The notes beneath the pieces were generated by a model that was given only the letters and a program-made list of their open reading frames with translations, had not been told where the DNA came from and did no database searches. This document shows, piece by piece, positions 61,887 through 64,000 of a DNA stretch of 64,000 nt (its first letter is position 1; each line of letters begins with the position of its first letter). Origin of the DNA: Paenibacillus sp. FSL R7-0204 (GTDB lineage: Bacteria > Bacillota > Bacilli > Paenibacillales > Paenibacillaceae); NCBI RefSeq assembly GCF_038002225.1, contig NZ_JBBOCA010000001.1, positions 6,262,001-6,326,000 of the forward strand. Reading direction: 5' to 3'. Made by a program: the position numbers and the translations under genes.

Positions 61887-62066
61887 TTGTGAGCATCGAT
61901 TAAATTATCGCTTGCTGAAAGTCCGCCGTGCCCCTGTTAGGGGTGCAAGAATACATCTATCACTGATTGTTCGCTACGGGCGCGGCGCGAAACGGCGCAT
62001 AAATGCTGCGTAGGTACTGCGCACAATTCAGACGAACCCGGATGCGGGCAGTTGCCGAGCGGCCCG

Positions 62067-62879
62067 CTAAGGCAGATTGTGCTGGGCCAGTACCAGCACA
62101 AGCAGGACCACCGTCTCCAGCAGCTCGCCCAGCGCGCCGTAGACGTCGCCGGTGAGCCCTCCGAGCCGGCTGTTGATGCGCCGCGCAGCGAGTCTGCCGC
62201 AGGCCGCCGCAGCCAGAGGTGCCAGGATGGCCGCAGCTGCCAGCAGCGGCCAGGCCCCGCTGCCCGCGCCCAGCGCCAGAGGCGCAGCGGCTGCGGCCAG
62301 TGTCAGCAGCGCGGCGCTAAGACCCGCGCGCCGCTCCTGCCGGGCAGGCAGCCCGCCGAAGGTGGCGGCCAGCCCTTCATTGCCGCGGGCCAGGGGATAG
62401 CGGGCCATCGCCCGCACCATGTACCAGCGGCCCCAGACCGGCGGCAGCAGGAGCAGCGGCAGCAGACTGAAGCTGCCGCCTTCGAGCCATGCCGCCAGCA
62501 GCGAGGCCTTCAGCAGCAGGAGCAGCACGCAGGCCAGCACGCCCATAGCGCCGACACGGCTGTCCTTCATGATCTCCAGCATCCGCTCCCTGGAGCGGTA
62601 GCTGAGCAGCGCATCGGCGCTGTCCATCCAGCCGTCCAGGTGCAGCCCGCCGGTCAGTCCCACCCACAGGATGAGGGTGACGACAGCGGCAGGCCAGGCC
62701 GGCAGCAGCCAGCCTGCTGCGGCGGCGCCCAGTGCGGTGCTAAGGCCGATGGTCGCACCGACGAGCGGGTAATAGACCACGCTCGCACGCAGCAGCTCCG
62801 GCGAGAAGTCTTCCTTGGTGCGGACCGGAAACCGCGTCAGGAACTGAAACGCAGCCGCAGCATTTCCCCGCTCACTCAC
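62067..62879 (-). CDS. cobS: adenosylcobinamide-GDP ribazoletransferase (cobalamin synthase)
   Basis: Membrane enzyme joining adenosylcobinamide-GDP and alpha-ribazole (phosphate) in the last step of cobalamin assembly. The 270-residue protein has the N-terminal AFQFLTRFPV, the signature GLHLDGWMDSADALLSYRSR with ERMLEIMKDSRVGAMG, and six to seven helices, Ala-rich near the C-terminus. It starts with GTG at 62879 in the overlap GTGA with the cobU stop. The gene is very GC-rich. Confidence 0.95.
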   Translation of the reverse strand: MSERGNAAAAFQFLTRFPVRTKEDFSPELLRASVVYYPLVGATIGLSTALGAAAAGWLLPAWPAAVVTLILWVGLTGGLHLDGWMDSADALLSYRSRERMLEIMKDSRVGAMGVLACVLLLLLKASLLAAWLEGGSFSLLPLLLLPPVWGRWYMVRAMARYPLARGNEGLAATFGGLPARQERRAGLSAALLTLAAAAAPLALGAGSGAWPLLAAAAILAPLAAAACGRLAARRINSRLGGLTGDVYGALGELLETVVLLVLVLAQHNLP

Positions 62880-63433
62880 AGGAGATACTCCCGGCTTCTC
62901 AGCTCAACCGGGATTCCGGCAGTCACGAGAAAGACCTGCCCGCACCGGGAAGCCAGCCTGGCGTTCATTCTTCCGGCCAGATCACGGTACAGCCGCCCCA
63001 GCGCATATTCCGGCACAATGCCGCCACCCACTTCATTTGTAACCAGAATCAGCGTGCCCTCGAAGCCGGAGACGGCCTGCTCCAGTTCGGCAATTGCAGC
63101 CTCTACTAATTCCTGCCTGTCGCTCATCTCCTCCACAGCCAGTAGCTGATTCGACAGCCAGAGCGTCAGGCAGTCCACCAGCACAGTCTGGCCGCTGCCG
63201 GAGAGCTGCTCCAGCAGCGCTGCGAGCTTAAGCGGCTCCTCCAACGTCTCCCACTTGAATCCGTCCGCCTGCCGCTGTTGCCGGTGCAAGGCAATCCGCG
63301 CCTCCATCTCCGCATCAAAAGCCTGTCCGGTTGCCACATAGACCGCCTGCTGCGAGTCAGCCAGCTTGCGGGTCAGACGCTCGGCGAAGCCGCTTTTACC
63401 GCTGCGTGCCCCGCCCGTGACCAGAATGCTCAT
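62876..63433 (-). CDS. cobU: adenosylcobinamide kinase / adenosylcobinamide-phosphate guanylyltransferase
   Basis: Bifunctional enzyme that phosphorylates adenosylcobinamide and then transfers GMP. 185 residues with Walker A TGGARSGKSGFAERL (about residues 6-20), VLVDCLTLWLSNQL and LVTNEVGGGIVPEYALGRLY, followed by RDLAGRMNARLA. Overlaps cobT (ATGA) upstream and cobS (GTGA) downstream by 4 nt each, so the three are translationally coupled. Also called cobP. Confidence 0.96.
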   Translation of the reverse strand: MSILVTGGARSGKSGFAERLTRKLADSQQAVYVATGQAFDAEMEARIALHRQQRQADGFKWETLEEPLKLAALLEQLSGSGQTVLVDCLTLWLSNQLLAVEEMSDRQELVEAAIAELEQAVSGFEGTLILVTNEVGGGIVPEYALGRLYRDLAGRMNARLASRCGQVFLVTAGIPVELRSREYLL

Positions 63434-64000
63434 ACGCTCTCCGAGCCGGAGACGCCTGCACTCTCGAAGGTCGCCATCTCACGCATAATCCGGCAGACCG
63501 CTTCGATGAAATGCAGACACAGCGCCCCCCCGGTGCCTTCGCCCAGCCGCAGGCCCATATCAATCAGCGCTTCCAGACCGAGGCGGTCCAGCATCAGCTT
63601 ATGCCCCTGCTCACCAGAGACATGGGAAGCGATCATGTACGCTGTGGATTCCGGCGCCAGTGCCCGGGCGATCAGGGCTGCCGCCCCGGAGATGAAGCCG
63701 TCCAGAATGACCGGAATCCGCAGGGCCGCCGCTCCGAGAATCAGCCCGGCCAGCCCCGCAATCTCAAGCCCCCCTACCTTAGCGAGCACATCAACCGGAT
63801 CAGCGGGGTCGGGGTTATTTACCTGTAGGGCACGTTCGATTACCGAGATTTTGTGCTGGAGCCGCTCATCGTTAATGCCTGTCCCCCGTCCTGCCGCCGT
63901 CTCTGCCGGAATGCCTTCAAGTGCGCACAAGACCGCCGCACTGGCTGTCGTATTCCCGATGCCCATCTCCCCGGTAATAAAAATCTCCGTGCCGTTCTTC
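63430..64000 (-). CDS. cobT: nicotinate-nucleotide--dimethylbenzimidazole phosphoribosyltransferase (partial)
   Basis: Makes alpha-ribazole phosphate for the lower ligand of cobalamin. Only the C-terminal 189 residues are in the window; the gene runs off the right edge (first codons read KNGTEIFITGEMGIGNTTAS). Visible CobT features are GEMGIGNTTASAA, AGRGTGINDERLQHKISVIE, LAKVGGLEIAGLAGLILGAA, VILDGFISGAAALIA and LGEGTGGALCLHFIEA with the general-base Glu. Overlaps cobU by 4 nt. Confidence 0.95.
   Translation of the reverse strand, partial: KNGTEIFITGEMGIGNTTASAAVLCALEGIPAETAAGRGTGINDERLQHKISVIERALQVNNPDPADPVDVLAKVGGLEIAGLAGLILGAAALRIPVILDGFISGAAALIARALAPESTAYMIASHVSGEQGHKLMLDRLGLEALIDMGLRLGEGTGGALCLHFIEAVCRIMREMATFESAGVSGSESV

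Larger units (their letters stand above)
61498..62066. other. non-coding region between cobS and cobQ
   Basis: About 570 bases with no credible gene. It holds two copies of the repeat core of the 24961 array (61598, 61766) and a 13-bp-arm inverted repeat (61846-61886). I looked for the B12-box of a cobalamin riboswitch on the minus strand and did not see one. Confidence 0.6.

Noticed and set aside
61498..62066. Cobalamin riboswitch ahead of cobQ
   Set aside because: No B12-box-like AGNCAGGAGACCTGC sequence found on the minus strand by eye.
62052..63149. 365-codon plus-strand frame over cobS/cobU
   Set aside because: Antisense to two clear cobalamin genes; Gln/Arg-rich low-complexity translation.

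Overview
The window reads as a chromosomal segment of a spore-forming, low-pass-GC Firmicute, most probably Paenibacillus (inference). The evidence is a T-box ahead of ilvB-ilvH-ilvC, an L20-type leader ahead of infC-rpmI-rplT, a complete GerA/GerB/GerC germinant-receptor operon, the ytqA-ytqB pair, strong AGGAGG-like ribosome sites with frequent TTG/GTG starts, and codon use of a roughly 50-58 % GC genome. No rRNA, tRNA, prophage or CRISPR array was seen.

Layout. 0-4 kb: branched-chain amino acid operon (minus strand) with a T-box leader and a consensus promoter. 5-10 kb: BmpA-type nucleoside ABC transporter (nupNOPQ-like). 10-19 kb: acyl-CoA thioesterase, infC-rpmI-rplT, a membrane GT2, a PAP2 phosphatase, a UgtP-like glycosyltransferase, trmB, ytqA and ytqB (mnmM). 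19-29 kb: manA, a lysophospholipase-like hydrolase, an aldehyde dehydrogenase, then an accessory patch with a P-loop kinase, two gene remnants, a nucleotidyltransferase, a GNAT and 51-bp tandem repeats, followed by a B12-type radical SAM protein and recQ. 29-33 kb: ger operon with a fourth, two-helix small gene. 33-46 kb: RluA-type pseudouridine synthase, TetR plus oleate hydratase, a DsbA-like protein, GT2, SGNH esterase, TetR, ApbE, HAD, GNAT and phosphodiesterase genes. 46-49 kb: an ECF sigma/anti-sigma pair and an intact IS3-family element inserted in a small palindromic repeat. 49-53 kb: rtcB and an AAA ATPase behind a long leader with two tiny overlapping ORFs and an intrinsic terminator. 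53-59 kb: HxlR, GNAT, SDR, M24 peptidase, a queuosine-precursor transporter with a preQ1-I riboswitch, and a chemotaxis receptor. 59-64 kb: tandem repeats, a MITE-like element, ynfA, and cobalamin genes cobQ, cobS, cobU and cobT (cobT runs off the window).

The most interesting candidate is the region upstream of rtcB (52241-52528). A near-consensus promoter is followed by a 30-codon ORF with a Shine-Dalgarno, a 16-codon ORF starting on its stop codon (TAATG), a stable hairpin and a terminator with a T-run, all before rtcB. This looks like ribosome-mediated transcription attenuation of an RNA-repair operon. I know of no description of such control for rtcB, but I could not search. Secondary points are a repeat family present both as a 51-bp tandem array and as single copies 36 kb away, two broken genes near 22.5-23.8 kb, candidate regulator palindromes, and competing hairpins between ilvH and ilvC.

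Ribosome-binding sites, rather than the longest reading frame, were used to choose starts. Several starts are therefore shorter than the maximal ORF, and they include non-ATG codons (ATT for infC; TTG for gerA, an aldehyde dehydrogenase and a GNAT; GTG for ohyA, cobS and a HAD hydrolase).
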